From Pedobacter mucosus (GTDB lineage: Bacteria > Bacteroidota > Bacteroidia > Sphingobacteriales > Sphingobacteriaceae): a stretch of DNA of 64,000 nucleotides. Made by a program: the position numbers and the translations under genes. The notes beneath the pieces are model-generated. The model made no database searches and was not told the origin of the DNA. It saw nothing but the letters and a program-made list of their open reading frames with translations. Where the stretch lies: NCBI RefSeq assembly GCF_022200785.1, contig NZ_CP087585.1, positions 1,054,001 through 1,118,000 of the forward strand, in the 5' to 3' direction. Shown here in pieces: positions 19,020 to 28,039 of this stretch. The stretch's first letter is position 1. The number at the start of each line of letters is the position of its first letter.

Positions 19020-19035
19020 CAATTAATATTATACT

Positions 19036-20391
19036 ATGGAAAACACAAGAAGAAAATTTATAAAGCAGTCTGCTATAATGGCTGCGGCAACATATGCTGG
19101 AACCTTCAGCAGCAGCGCGAAAAGTTATAAGCGGATCATCGGGGCCAATGACCGGGTCAGGACCGGGGTGGTCGCTTTTTCCGACCGCTTCAAGGACACG
19201 CTGCTCCCCGGATATTTAAACCACAGCAAAGAGCTCAATTTCGATATCGTGGGTTTATCTGATCTCTGGAATTACCGCCGGGATTTGGGCGTGGCACATT
19301 TAAAGAGTAAAACCGGCACCGATGTGAAGGCATGCAGAAACAATGATGAGCTCTATGCGATGAAGGATCTGGATGCGGTCATCATCAGCTCGGCTGATTT
19401 TCAGCATGCCCTGCATGCCATAGAGGCGGTGAAAGCAGGGTGCGATGCTTACGTGGAGAAGCCCTTTGCGGAAACAATGGACGAGGCAAAGGCCGCTTTA
19501 AAGGCGGTGCGGGAATCCGAAAAAATTGTACAGATCGGCTCCCAACGCAGGAGCGGCGAAAATTATCAGACAGCCGCAAACTACATACAGGACGGTAAAT
19601 TCGGACCGCTGACCGCTGTTGACCTGGTATGGAACGTAAACCAGCCAGGGCGTTGGCGTCGCCCGGAACTGGTTGCTAGGCTAAAACAGGAAGATACCGA
19701 CTGGAAAAGGTTTTTGGCGAACCGGCCCTTTCAGCAGTGGGATCCAAGGAAATATCTTGAATACCGCCTGTTCTGGCCGCTCTCTTCGGGGATGCCAGGG
19801 CAGTGGATGTCGCACCAGATCGATACCGTTCATTGGTTTACAGGCCTGCAGCACCCGAGAAGCGTGGTAGCCAACGGTGGCATCTATACCTGGAAAGACG
19901 GGCGTCAAAACTGGGATTCCATGGTGGCGGTCTTTGATTACGGAAAGCCCGATACAACTGATGGTTTTCAGGTAACCTTCACCTCCAGAATGCAAAACAG
20001 TGTTGGCGATACCGGAGAGCTGTACTATTCAAACGGAGGAGAGCTGAATCTGATAACCAATAAAGTTTCTCCAAAGGGGGGACTGAAGGAAAATGAAGCA
20101 AAAGCAATGGGCATGAAGGCAAATCTTCTGCCCGAATTTGATTTGTCGAAAACAGAGATAAAGGCCGCCACCGGCGCGAATATGGGCGGCGATCCGCTGA
20201 CCTCCGCCCATATGAGAAACTGGATGGAGTGTGTGCGCAGCCGTAAGACACCCAATGCCCCGGTAGAGGCGGGATATTACCATTCGATCGCTTTGATGAT
20301 GACCAATGCAGCGGTGAGGACCGGAGCAAAAGCAACCTTTGATGAAGCCACCCAGACGGTTATGGCCGGAGGCAAGGTTTTTAAATACTGA
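19036..20391 (+). CDS. Gfo/Idh/MocA-family oxidoreductase with Tat-like signal
   Basis: The 451-residue protein opens with RRKFIKQSAIMAAATYAG, a twin-arginine type export signal. An N-terminal Rossmann fold and the family motif VEKPF (K142) follow. The C-terminal domain contains DTVHWFTGL and a GGDPLTSAHMRNWMECVRS stretch typical of secreted members. These enzymes oxidise or reduce sugar hydroxyls with NAD(P). It lies between susD and a double DUF1080 gene, with 16 and 22 bases of spacing. That pairing fits oxidation of a sugar at C3 followed by cleavage of the 3-keto-glycoside. Confidence 0.9.
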   Translation: MENTRRKFIKQSAIMAAATYAGTFSSSAKSYKRIIGANDRVRTGVVAFSDRFKDTLLPGYLNHSKELNFDIVGLSDLWNYRRDLGVAHLKSKTGTDVKACRNNDELYAMKDLDAVIISSADFQHALHAIEAVKAGCDAYVEKPFAETMDEAKAALKAVRESEKIVQIGSQRRSGENYQTAANYIQDGKFGPLTAVDLVWNVNQPGRWRRPELVARLKQEDTDWKRFLANRPFQQWDPRKYLEYRLFWPLSSGMPGQWMSHQIDTVHWFTGLQHPRSVVANGGIYTWKDGRQNWDSMVAVFDYGKPDTTDGFQVTFTSRMQNSVGDTGELYYSNGGELNLITNKVSPKGGLKENEAKAMGMKANLLPEFDLSKTEIKAATGANMGGDPLTSAHMRNWMECVRSRKTPNAPVEAGYYHSIALMMTNAAVRTGAKATFDEATQTVMAGGKVFKY

Positions 20392-20413
20392 TTTTGAAAT
20401 AACACACACAACA

Positions 20414-21775
20414 ATGATAAAACAAATTGCAACACTTATATTTATTACGCTTTGCGCCATGACTTCCTTCGGTCAAAAACCGGAGTCGCTTTTTGACGGT
20501 AAAACCCTTAAAGGCTGGAAGCAGGTGGTTGGCAAAGCAACCTACGGGGTTAAAGACGGCATGATAGTAGGCACAACGGTTAAGGATTCCCCAAACTCTT
20601 ACCTGGTCACCGACCGGGCCTATGGTGATTTTGTGCTGGAGCTTGACGTCATGATCGAAGGCGAGGCCAACAACTCGGGCATCCAGACCAGGAGCCATAT
20701 CGACCCTGCCGGGGATAACGGTAAGGGCCGCGTTTACGGCCGTCAGGTCGAAGTCGACCCTTCCTCAAGAGCATGGTCGGGGGGCATCTATGACGAGGCC
20801 AGACGGTTATGGCTCTACCCGCTATCCCTGCACCCGGAGGCAAAGCCGCTTTTCAAAAAGGCAGCCTTCAACCACTATAAGGTCGAATGTATCGGTAACG
20901 AGACCAAAACCTGGCTGAACGGGAAGCCGGTGGCCTATGTGGTGGATACCCTGGATAAAACAGGCTTCATAGGTCTTCAGGTCCATGGCGCGGGAGACAA
21001 TGCCGGCCTGGTGGGTAGGAAAGTATATTTTAAAAACATCAGTATCCAGACAGAAAATTTAAAACCGGCTCCTTTTCCAAAAGGAATCTATGCGGTAAAC
21101 TATACGCCCAATACCTTATCGGCCTATGAGAAGGCTAATGGCTATGAACTGCTTTTCGACGGCCGCTCAAGCGCCGGCTGGAGAGGCGCTTACAAAAGTA
21201 CCTTCCCGGAAAAAGGCTGGGAGATCGGCAATGGAACAATAACCGTGCAGCCTTCAAATGGAGGAGAAAGCACCAATGGCGGAGATATCGTGACAGAAAA
21301 CCAGTATGGAGCTTTTGATCTCACATTTGATTTTAAGCTGACCGAGGGCGCAAACAGCGGAGTAAAGTATTTTGTGACCCTGAGCGAGGCTAACAAGGGA
21401 TCAGCCATAGGACTGGAGTTTCAGGTTCTCGATGACGAAAAACATCCCGATGCCAAGCTGGGCAAGGATGGAAACCGGACCCTTTCCTCCCTTTATGACC
21501 TGATAAAAGGCAAAAAGGACAGGAGCAATTACCGAAGGATTGGGGAATGGAATACCGGACGTGTAGTAGTTTACCCCGATAACCGTGTTGAGCATTACCT
21601 GAACGGGATTAAGACCCTTGAATATGTGCGCGGAAGTGCGGCGTTCAGGGAACTGGTTGCCGGAAGCAAATATAAGGACTGGAAAAAGTTCGGCGAGGCC
21701 GCAAGAGGACATATTCTGCTTCAGGATCATGGCAATAAGGTAAGCTTCAGGAGCATTAAGATCAAACCGCTCTAA
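20414..21775 (+). CDS. Secreted protein with two DUF1080 (3-keto-glycoside hydrolase-like) domains
   Basis: Starting at ATG 20414, the 453-residue protein has a signal peptide ending TSFGQ and two tandem DUF1080 concanavalin-like domains. Each is introduced by the same phrase, SLFDGKTLKGWK near residue 25 and LLFDGRSSAGWRG near residue 245. DUF1080 proteins have been linked to cleavage of 3-keto-disaccharides. The upstream Gfo/Idh/MocA enzyme would make that substrate. Two copies in one chain, with divergent sequences, may split binding and catalysis. It ends the operon. Confidence 0.85.
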   Translation: MIKQIATLIFITLCAMTSFGQKPESLFDGKTLKGWKQVVGKATYGVKDGMIVGTTVKDSPNSYLVTDRAYGDFVLELDVMIEGEANNSGIQTRSHIDPAGDNGKGRVYGRQVEVDPSSRAWSGGIYDEARRLWLYPLSLHPEAKPLFKKAAFNHYKVECIGNETKTWLNGKPVAYVVDTLDKTGFIGLQVHGAGDNAGLVGRKVYFKNISIQTENLKPAPFPKGIYAVNYTPNTLSAYEKANGYELLFDGRSSAGWRGAYKSTFPEKGWEIGNGTITVQPSNGGESTNGGDIVTENQYGAFDLTFDFKLTEGANSGVKYFVTLSEANKGSAIGLEFQVLDDEKHPDAKLGKDGNRTLSSLYDLIKGKKDRSNYRRIGEWNTGRVVVYPDNRVEHYLNGIKTLEYVRGSAAFRELVAGSKYKDWKKFGEAARGHILLQDHGNKVSFRSIKIKPL

Positions 21776-21832
21776 ATAAACAGCGCTCATTTTATGCAGT
21801 TTGGGCTGCATTCATACTTAAATAAAGATTCT

Positions 21833-21859
21833 CCGGAGTGGAAAGCCCTTCCACTCCGG
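21833..21859. terminator. Strong hairpin after the glycan operon
   Basis: CCGGAGTGGAA and TTCCACTCCGG are perfect 11-base arms around AGCCC, 57 bases after the DUF1080 stop codon. No T run follows, but the position and strength suit the end of the operon. Confidence 0.6.
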
Positions 21860-22653
21860 TCTGTAGCGCCGCCCGCCAAAGCCTTAACGCACCGGGCCCG
21901 TTAAAAAAAAGGAGAACAAACGGGCTGACCTAATAGACCCAGGTATGAAAACGGCAGAACCTGAAAGGACGAACATTCAGAAAGAAATAAGCAAAAAAAA
22001 TGAGAAAACGGTCAACGTACTCATCGATCTTCTGGGCTTGGGAATCATAGATTTTCCTTAGTATTATGCTTTGGAGTTTAATGAGCGGCAGCCCCAAACT
22101 TTGCTGAAATTGCCAGATCATTCTAATCGACTCGGGCGGACAGCCCTGGATTCACTTTCCCGGATTCGGACTGGTTTTTTCAAGGCTGGAGGTAGGCCGG
22201 GGATACGTGGTTACCTTCACCGTATTTGGCCCAAATAAATATATATACTACACGGCCATGCTAGATGCGGTTTCGGATTATATTTTTTTTTAAGGAGCAA
22301 ACGCCGGGCGGTTACCTGACTATTGCGGGCCGTTAAGCCGAATATTCAGTTTCTCACTGCCGTTAAAACAAAAAACATCTCCAGGACGTCTTAAGTTTCA
22401 TGCTGCAAGGTACTTTATAATTTTTCGTACATCTTTCCCGTTGATCCCGCGACCAAATGAGGAGACTGCCTCACTATATCCCATTTGAACATAGATCTTC
22501 CGGAACTCAGAAAAGCAGTATTTCTTTTGCGCCCATGGCCTTCGCCAAGGTGTTGGTGCCTATCAAAAGGGTGTTGGTGAATAATATTTTATTTCCAAAG
22601 CGATCCTGATTACCATTGCCGGTAAATAATAATTTTTAATAATCTTTTTAATT
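21860..22653. other. Gene-poor stretch with possible gene remnants
   Basis: No intact gene is visible in these 800 bases. On the plus strand about 22,120-22,295 reads as an uninterrupted fragment ending before TAA in the T-rich run, with no start. The right part holds a minus-strand remnant listed separately. This looks like a decay or junction zone at the right edge of the glycan locus. Confidence 0.4.
22396..22570 (-). pseudogene. Remnant of an unrecognised gene, frameshifted
   Basis: Read on the minus strand, one frame gives GTNTLAKAMGAK and, one base out of register, another gives KKYCFSEFRKIY...FGRGINGKDVRKI and a stop. Together they look like the C-terminal end of a small protein joined across a single-base slip at GGCGCAAAAGAAA. 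I do not recognise the family and see no start codon. Confidence 0.3.
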
Positions 22654-23229
22654 ATGAAAGCCAACAAAATTCTTACTCTATGCCTTTTAGTATTCGCTGC
22701 CCAAACATGCGCTGCACAGAAGCTCGGCCTGGGCGTCAAGGGCGGGGGTAACCTCACCTATTCCAATCGTCCGGATATGGATAGTCGCAAATCATACGGT
22801 TTCAACTTTGGCGGATTTGCATCAGTTAACTTTACTAAAAATATCGGCGTACAGCTCGAGGCCCAATATGTGCGCTCAAGACTGCGCAGTGACTCCTTTT
22901 CACCTACTGCACCATGGTATTCGGAAAAAGGCTATACAAAGCTCCACTATCTTGCCATGCCGGTATTGCTCAAAATCGATGTGGTCGACTTTGTGTCGGT
23001 GGTCGGCGGTCCTCAGTTTAATTTTTTGAGAAACAGCAGCACCTATAACTTAAGCAACGGTTCTGCGATTATAGGATCGAGGCTCGGTACTTCCTATACC
23101 GTTGGCTTGGATCTGGGACCTTTATATTTTCGCCATAACTGGGGAAGGTCCGGTTTCAAAAGCATAGACCTGAACAACAGCCACAGGAACGTGCAGTATG
23201 AGGTAGGATTCAGGGTACAATTGATGTAA
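22654..23229 (+). CDS. Small outer-membrane beta-barrel protein
   Basis: The 191-residue protein has a signal peptide (TCAAQ) and then alternating amphipathic strands such as LGLGVKGGGNL and IGVQLEAQYV, ending in YEVGFRVQLM. This matches the PorT-like or OMP beta-barrel 2 families of Bacteroidota. It should form a small barrel in the outer membrane. No neighbour suggests a specific role. The start at ATG 22654 follows a T-rich leader. Confidence 0.8.
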   Translation: MKANKILTLCLLVFAAQTCAAQKLGLGVKGGGNLTYSNRPDMDSRKSYGFNFGGFASVNFTKNIGVQLEAQYVRSRLRSDSFSPTAPWYSEKGYTKLHYLAMPVLLKIDVVDFVSVVGGPQFNFLRNSSTYNLSNGSAIIGSRLGTSYTVGLDLGPLYFRHNWGRSGFKSIDLNNSHRNVQYEVGFRVQLM

Positions 23230-23710
23230 CAGCCGGTAAAGGGGGCTAATGTCTAAGATGAAACAGGCCTCACCGTATACCGTAAAGTGTGCGGGCACGT
23301 TTTGCGCCCCTTTGCAACATTCGCAAAATGCTCATTGCCCGTCACTTTTGTATGCCTCGTCCGGAATTCAAATTTAAAATTATGACAAGGGAAAACAAAA
23401 ATGAAACCAAGACCATCAGGTTGTTTTTAAGGCAACGCAGATGGATCGGGCTGTTTTTTTGCCGCTTTCAGAAGTTTTTGCAGCGGGAGTCCGAAAGCCT
23501 CCATCAGATCGATGATTCTTCCGGACACCAAGGCAGCGTATCTGCACATCAGCATCCAATGTAGCGGTCGACTGTGTAAAATTGATAAACAATCGCAGCA
23601 TTATAATATTAACAGTTTGCTTTTGCGGAAGTCCTGTTCAACAGAAATCTTATTTCAAAGCTTTCTGACCCTGCACGATTCCGTAAATGTTGAATATAAC
23701 TATAAATGAT
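23230..23710. other. Stretch with at most one small minus-strand open frame
   Basis: About 480 bases. At 23427-23555 on the minus strand a 42-codon frame reads with plausible composition (RIIDLMEAFGLPLQKLLKAA, then a stop). It starts at ATG and shows an amphipathic helix, but no family is evident and it could be a fragment. Nothing else stands out. Confidence 0.35.
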
Positions 23711-24052
23711 ATGAGTTTGATATATAAGAAAATACTCAGAAAGGCTAACGCTGCCCTCAGCGCCGGAGATTATAAACGGTTCTTGTCCTTCTGTTCAGAT
23801 GAGTCTGTCTGGACCTTTGTAGGTCGTAAGACCCTGCGAGGTAAAGCCGCCATTAATGAGTTTATGAAAACTGCTTATCCCGAGCCGCCGGAATTCACGG
23901 TAGACCAAGTAATTTCGGATGGCGAATTTCTGACCGCTGCTGGCAAGATCAATATAAAAGGGGAAGACGGCAGCCGGAAGTATTATTTTTACTGTAATAT
24001 CTGGCGGTTTCAGGAAGGCCAGATATACGGACTGAAGGCCTTCATTATTTAA
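23711..24052 (+). CDS. NTF2-like / SnoaL-like small protein
   Basis: Starting at ATG 23711 this gives 113 residues. An ATG at 23687 would add eight. The pattern LRKANAALSAGDYKRFLSFCSDESVWTF, GKAAINEFM and a final set of beta strands ending IWRFQEGQIYGLKAFII is the cone-like NTF2 fold. Such proteins bind small hydrophobic ligands or act as isomerases. The ligand is unknown and the gene stands alone. Confidence 0.75.
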   Translation: MSLIYKKILRKANAALSAGDYKRFLSFCSDESVWTFVGRKTLRGKAAINEFMKTAYPEPPEFTVDQVISDGEFLTAAGKINIKGEDGSRKYYFYCNIWRFQEGQIYGLKAFII

Positions 24053-24306
24053 TATCGTAAAATATCTCCAGGGTTAATATCGAAATACCTGGCCAATGAT
24101 AAGCCAGGGCCATTTGTTTCTATATATATAGATATCGGCCGTTCGTGTAAAAACTTCAACGCTAACAAGGGCTTAAATCTCTTAGTTGGGAAACAATACT
24201 AAGAATATCGGAGTCCATCAGGTACACGATGGAAACTTTTTCGTGGTTTATAAATCTGTTTCTTCAGAACATCCCGTTCAGTATATTATAATGATTGCCC
24301 CACCGC

Positions 24307-24690
24307 TCAGCCCTTTGCTTCCTGGCCGGACGAGCTCATTTCGCTGATTATCCTTTCCCTGTGTTGCATTCCCCAGGCGGCCATTTCATGGATAATGGGC
24401 TTGAGCGAACGGCCATAGTCTGTCAGTTCATATTCTACTGTTATGGGCTTTGTTTTCAGTACCGTGCGCGTGACCAGCCCCTGAAGCTCCAGCTCCTGCA
24501 GCTCTTTAGACAGCATTTTTGCCGCAATCCCCTCAATGCTGTCAATAAGTTCCATAAACCGCTTCTTGCCAAAGCTGAGCGATCCGATGATGCTGATTTT
24601 CCATTTGCCGGAGAGTACGTCCATCGTATCGCGGATCGCCCGATGGTGAACGCAGCATTCTTCCGTCTTCAAGTTATCGCTTTCTGTCAT
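24307..24690 (-). CDS. HxlR-family winged-helix regulator
   Basis: This 127-residue protein has the complete HxlR pattern: VLSGKWKISIIGSLSFGKKRFMELIDSIEGIAAKMLSKELQELELQGLVTRTV and YELTDYGRSLKPII. Two adjacent cysteines near the N-terminus (ECCVHH) sit where HxlR proteins often carry a redox-sensing Cys. It is divergent from a DoxX-like and hydrolase gene pair across 82 bases, and a perfect palindrome sits in that gap. The likely job is repression of both sides in response to an electrophile, aldehyde or quinone. Confidence 0.92.
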   Translation of the reverse strand: MTESDNLKTEECCVHHRAIRDTMDVLSGKWKISIIGSLSFGKKRFMELIDSIEGIAAKMLSKELQELELQGLVTRTVLKTKPITVEYELTDYGRSLKPIIHEMAAWGMQHRERIISEMSSSGQEAKG

Positions 24691-24710
24691 ATCGCATAGG
24701 TTTCTTCAAG

Positions 24711-24740
24711 GTAACTGGTTTCCTAAAGTAAACCAGTTAC
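24711..24740. promoter_or_regulatory. Perfect palindrome, likely HxlR operator
   Basis: GTAACTGGTTT and AAACCAGTTAC are perfect 11-base arms around CCTAAAGT, centred between the divergent HxlR and DoxX-like genes. It begins 21 bases from the hxlR start codon and ends 32 bases from the other. Position, length and symmetry suit binding of a winged-helix dimer. Confidence 0.7.
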
Positions 24741-24772
24741 AAATATAAACCATTGGGGCTTAAATTTGCACA

Positions 24773-25165
24773 ATGAAAATACTAAAAATTACTTACCGGC
24801 TGACAACGGGCATTATCGTACTGGGCATGGTTCTCTCGTTCTATGTATATCTTTTTACCCCGCTTATCAAAACGGGTTTTGTACACCTTGGTTTTCCGGA
24901 CTGGTTCCGCAAGGAGCTGGCCATTGCCAAGCTTTTGGGCGCACTCGTCCTGGCGGTACCGAAAGTTCCGGAACGGATAAAGGAATGGGCATATGCTGGT
25001 TTTTTTATAAATTTCTGCTCGGCTTCCCTTGCCCATTATCAGGTTGGAGATCCATTATTTACCCAGCTCACGCCGCTTTTTCTTGCCCTGCTGCTTGTCT
25101 TATCCTACATTACTTATCACAGATTAATTTTAGCCGCCAAATATGAAAAATATGATGAATCCTAA
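24773..25165 (+). CDS. DoxX-like small membrane protein
   Basis: The 130-residue protein has four predicted membrane helices, with the DoxX-like signatures LGFPDWFRKELAIAKLLGALVLAVPKVPERIKEWAYAG and HYQVGDP. DoxX-like proteins are tied to quinone or thiol stress, although their reaction is unclear. Its end overlaps the start of the hydrolase gene by 23 bases, so the two are coupled. Both would be controlled by the divergent HxlR regulator. Confidence 0.85.
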   Translation: MKILKITYRLTTGIIVLGMVLSFYVYLFTPLIKTGFVHLGFPDWFRKELAIAKLLGALVLAVPKVPERIKEWAYAGFFINFCSASLAHYQVGDPLFTQLTPLFLALLLVLSYITYHRLILAAKYEKYDES

Positions 25166-26117
25166 CCATCTACTGAACAGTCCAGTGGGGGTAGTTTCCC
25201 AAAGCCCGCTTACCCTGTCCTCACCCGGACGCATGCACGGCCTGCAGGTCCGAATCTCGGCTCCCGTAACGGGCGGGAACCTTCCGGTCATCATATTTTC
25301 CCACGGCTTTGCATCTTCCATGGATGCTTATGCACCCCTTGTGAACTATTGGGCATCCCGTGGCTTCGCGGTTATACAGCCCACTTTCCTGGATTCAAGA
25401 ACCTTAAATTCGGATCCGAAGGCCGACCACCACGAAGCGGTAAAAGCATACCTGCAGGACCCAAGAAAGCACATGATGTGGCGATACCGCGTAGCGGATG
25501 TAAAGTCCGTACTGGATCAGCTGGATCTGATAGAAAGTGAATTTGTGGGGCTTCGCGGCCGTCTGGACAGAGACAAGATTGCTGCCGCCGGTCATTCGTT
25601 CGGTGCACAGACAACTGCCTCGCTGCTGGGAACTAGGGTCATAAATGCAGATGGAACCGTGGACGGGTCACTTGCGGACGCCAGGATCAGGGCAGGTGTC
25701 CTGCTTTCTGTGGGCGGAGGTGGGGGAGATGCCCTGAGCCCTTTTGCCAAAGAACATTTTCCGCACCTAAATCAGAGCTATGCCGAAATGACCGCCGCTG
25801 CTCTTGTGGTAGCAGGCGATCAGGACCACTCACTATTAACGGTGAGGGGACCGGTGTGGTTTACCGATGCATTTCACCTCGGCCCAGGAGCCGATGCACT
25901 TCTGAGTATGCACGGAGGAGAACATATGCTGGGCGGTATTTCCGGGTTTCTGGTAAGGGAAACCACGGATGAAAATCAGGACCGTGTGGCAGTTGTTCAG
26001 CGCCTGAGCTGGGCATACCTGGTAAGCACACTTTATCCGGGCAGTACCGCATGGGAAGAAGCCTGCAGGTGGCTAGCAAGCAATCCGGATCTTAATGGAT
26101 CGGTCAGCATTAAATAA
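25143..26117 (+). CDS. Alpha/beta hydrolase (chlorophyllase / PAF acetylhydrolase-like)
   Basis: The 324-residue protein shows oxyanion-side motif FSHGFASS and nucleophile elbow GHSFGAQ (S152). A late Asp and His (GDQDHSLL, HGGEHMLGG) can complete the triad. No signal peptide is seen, so it is probably cytoplasmic. Alternative starts exist at 25152 and 25155. It belongs to the HxlR-controlled unit with DoxX. Hydrolysis of an ester or detoxification of a small carbonyl compound is likely, but the substrate is unknown. Confidence 0.82.
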   Translation: MKNMMNPNHLLNSPVGVVSQSPLTLSSPGRMHGLQVRISAPVTGGNLPVIIFSHGFASSMDAYAPLVNYWASRGFAVIQPTFLDSRTLNSDPKADHHEAVKAYLQDPRKHMMWRYRVADVKSVLDQLDLIESEFVGLRGRLDRDKIAAAGHSFGAQTTASLLGTRVINADGTVDGSLADARIRAGVLLSVGGGGGDALSPFAKEHFPHLNQSYAEMTAAALVVAGDQDHSLLTVRGPVWFTDAFHLGPGADALLSMHGGEHMLGGISGFLVRETTDENQDRVAVVQRLSWAYLVSTLYPGSTAWEEACRWLASNPDLNGSVSIK

Positions 26118-26532
26118 ATATGCTCTCAGTGATGATATAGTATCCGGTTGAGCTTCTGTTTAAACACAGGAATAAAAGCTAAATAAATATTTGGGGGTTC
26201 GATGGTTAGAGCCCGCCATTAGCTTTATTTTTGGTATTTTAATTCACTGCAAATGTAATCTGAATTATGCCGTAAACGGTATAAGCCCGATAATTTCCTA
26301 ATCAATTTGTCTATGAAAAGACGGGCGCAAACCTGCCATATTTAAAAGTGCTTAGATAGTTACTTGGACTTATAACGAAATATCAGCTGACTTTTTTTGG
26401 AAACACAAATGGTCGCCAACGAGGTGAAAACTAAGCGCATAACAATACTGGAAAAAATGTACCAACATTTTGTGGATAGAATTTGATTTGCCGGTTCTCA
26501 ATGGATAAGTAATTTAGTAATTCAATAAGCTT
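26118..26532. other. Intergenic stretch
   Basis: Bases 26118-26532 are AT-rich, with no convincing open frame or strong repeat. They may hold the left junction of the conjugative element, but no attachment site could be recognised. Confidence 0.4.
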
Positions 26533-26994
26533 ATGACTGCACTTATTTACAATTTTAAAGATATACAGGGCCATTCCAGTTCACTCGAACTCAGACAGTC
26601 CGATCAGGATGAGCTTTGGTGTATCGTGGAAGGATCGGTAACATTGGCCAGAATTTCAAGAATCCATGATTCCTGGAAGCAGTTATCGGGAGAGGCTCTG
26701 CCCAGGGAAATGGTCCGCAGTGCAGGAGCCTATATTGAAAAGCACTATTACGATTCTATTCCCCTGCAGATCAGGGACAAATGGCCCTCAATAATAGGTC
26801 GTGCAGAAAAAAAGTCGGAATCAGAAATTAGCATTGTCTGCAAGCCCCAGGTCAATCTAAATACTTTTCGCTCGATATTCTGTAAGCATGTTCCTAAGAT
26901 TTTCAATCAGGAAATTACCGTCAACCTAAAAGTTTACAGTTATAATTTCGCTCAGGATTTCAGCTATAAACTGGAAGTTAAGAACAGACGCTGA
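26533..26994 (+). CDS. Hypothetical protein
   Basis: This 153-residue soluble protein begins TALIYNFKDIQGHSSSLELRQ. I recognise no family and see no signal peptide, membrane helix or catalytic motif. The composition is ordinary and the frame is intact, so I take it as a real gene. It lies alone upstream of the oriT-like region and may belong either to the element or to the chromosome. Confidence 0.55.
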   Translation: MTALIYNFKDIQGHSSSLELRQSDQDELWCIVEGSVTLARISRIHDSWKQLSGEALPREMVRSAGAYIEKHYYDSIPLQIRDKWPSIIGRAEKKSESEISIVCKPQVNLNTFRSIFCKHVPKIFNQEITVNLKVYSYNFAQDFSYKLEVKNRR

Positions 26995-27257
26995 ATACAT
27001 AAATTCAACCTGCTGACTTTTCCAGTATTTTAGGCCAGTAGCTTATTGCAAAAGACTATCACTGGTAAACTCGATTTTTAATCAAAACCTATAAATCACC
27101 ATTTATACCCGAACAGTATAGTGGGTGGTTAAAGTATATGAAGTAAGATTATTCACTTAACGGTTTACTTTTCAAAGGCTTACCGGGAATTTTTTTCTGC
27201 ATATTCATGGGTCAGATAAAATCTTTCGGTGTCACGCCTGTGAGCATCATTTTTAGA

Positions 27258-27313
27258 CTTTTGTTTTTTCCAGATTTGATTTTTCAAAAACCCTGATGAT
27301 GAAAAAACAAAAG
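27258..27313. repeat. 13-base perfect inverted repeat, 30-base loop
   Basis: CTTTTGTTTTTTC at 27258-27270 pairs perfectly with GAAAAAACAAAAG at 27301-27313. The arms are A/T-rich and followed by a short GC-rich dyad (GCCGG/CCGGC). It may be a terminator or part of the transfer origin region. Confidence 0.5.
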
Positions 27314-27518
27314 AATCCAAGGCTCAGGAGCGGCCGGCGTAGTCTCCGGCATTTCAAAAACTTGAGGTACAATATCCGTGCACTTTTAAAGACATTTCCC
27401 GTTATTTCTTTTAACCAAAAGCATGAGGGAAATGAGAAGAAACCAGATGGTTCTTAATTGCCTGCAACGCCTTTTATATCATCTCTTCATAAACGCATAA
27501 GAACCATACTGTGGCCAC

Positions 27519-27604
27519 GCGGGTGTCCCGCAAGATGTAGAATTGTCCACAATTCTTCTCTTGCCGCCCTTGTGGTCGGGGTTTTCCTCGAAGCTCGGAA
27601 AACC
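27519..27604. other. oriT: Candidate transfer origin (oriT): three stacked inverted repeats
   Basis: Three perfect dyads lie in 86 bases just before the mobilisation genes. They are GCGGG/CCCGC (27519-27531), AGAATTGT/ACAATTCT with a 2-base centre (27539-27556), and GGTTTTCC/GGAAAACC with a 9-base loop (27580-27604). The last ends 27 bases from the relaxosome gene start. Relaxases of this family usually nick beside such repeats directly upstream of their mob genes. The nick site itself cannot be read. Confidence 0.6.
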
Positions 27605-27631
27605 TGAAAAACAGACAAAGGAGAAAATCAG

Positions 27632-28039
27632 ATGAACAACAAAACCATAGAAAGACAGCCCCGCCTCACCCATCCAATAAGGACAAGGGTAACTGAGAAA
27701 ACATACGATAAGCTACAGGAACTTAAAGCGACAAGCAATTGCAGATCCATCGGAGAAGTTGCCCGTAAAATCCTTTCGCGGGAAAAAATCCTCTGCTTTT
27801 ATACTGATACCACTATGAACGCGCCGATGGAAGAACTTGCCTCGATCAGAAAGGAACTGAAATCAATCGGGGTAAACATCAACCAGCAGACCAGACATTT
27901 CCATACTGCTGAAAGCGAGCTTCAGCGGTCTTTTCATTTTATGAAAACCTCGGATCTTTATAAGAACGTCGGCGAAAAAGTAGACCGTCTTCTTTTTCTC
28001 ATCGGTCAGCTTTCCCTGAAATGGTTGCAAGAATCCTAA
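27632..28039 (+). CDS. mobA: Mobilisation relaxosome protein (MobA/MobC-type, ribbon-helix-helix)
   Basis: The 135-residue protein has an N-terminal ribbon-helix-helix-like region (TRVTEKTYDKLQELKATSN...IGEVARKILSRE) and a C-terminal segment with IGVNINQQTRHFH, a hallmark of MobC-like auxiliary proteins. It should bind oriT and help the relaxase load. Its last 19 bases overlap the relaxase start, so the two are translated together. Naming differs between elements, so the symbol is provisional. Confidence 0.87.
   Translation: MNNKTIERQPRLTHPIRTRVTEKTYDKLQELKATSNCRSIGEVARKILSREKILCFYTDTTMNAPMEELASIRKELKSIGVNINQQTRHFHTAESELQRSFHFMKTSDLYKNVGEKVDRLLFLIGQLSLKWLQES

Noticed and set aside
27479..27673. 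64-codon minus-strand frame before mobA
   Set aside because: It overlaps the inverted-repeat cluster and the mobA start, and its product has no recognisable features.
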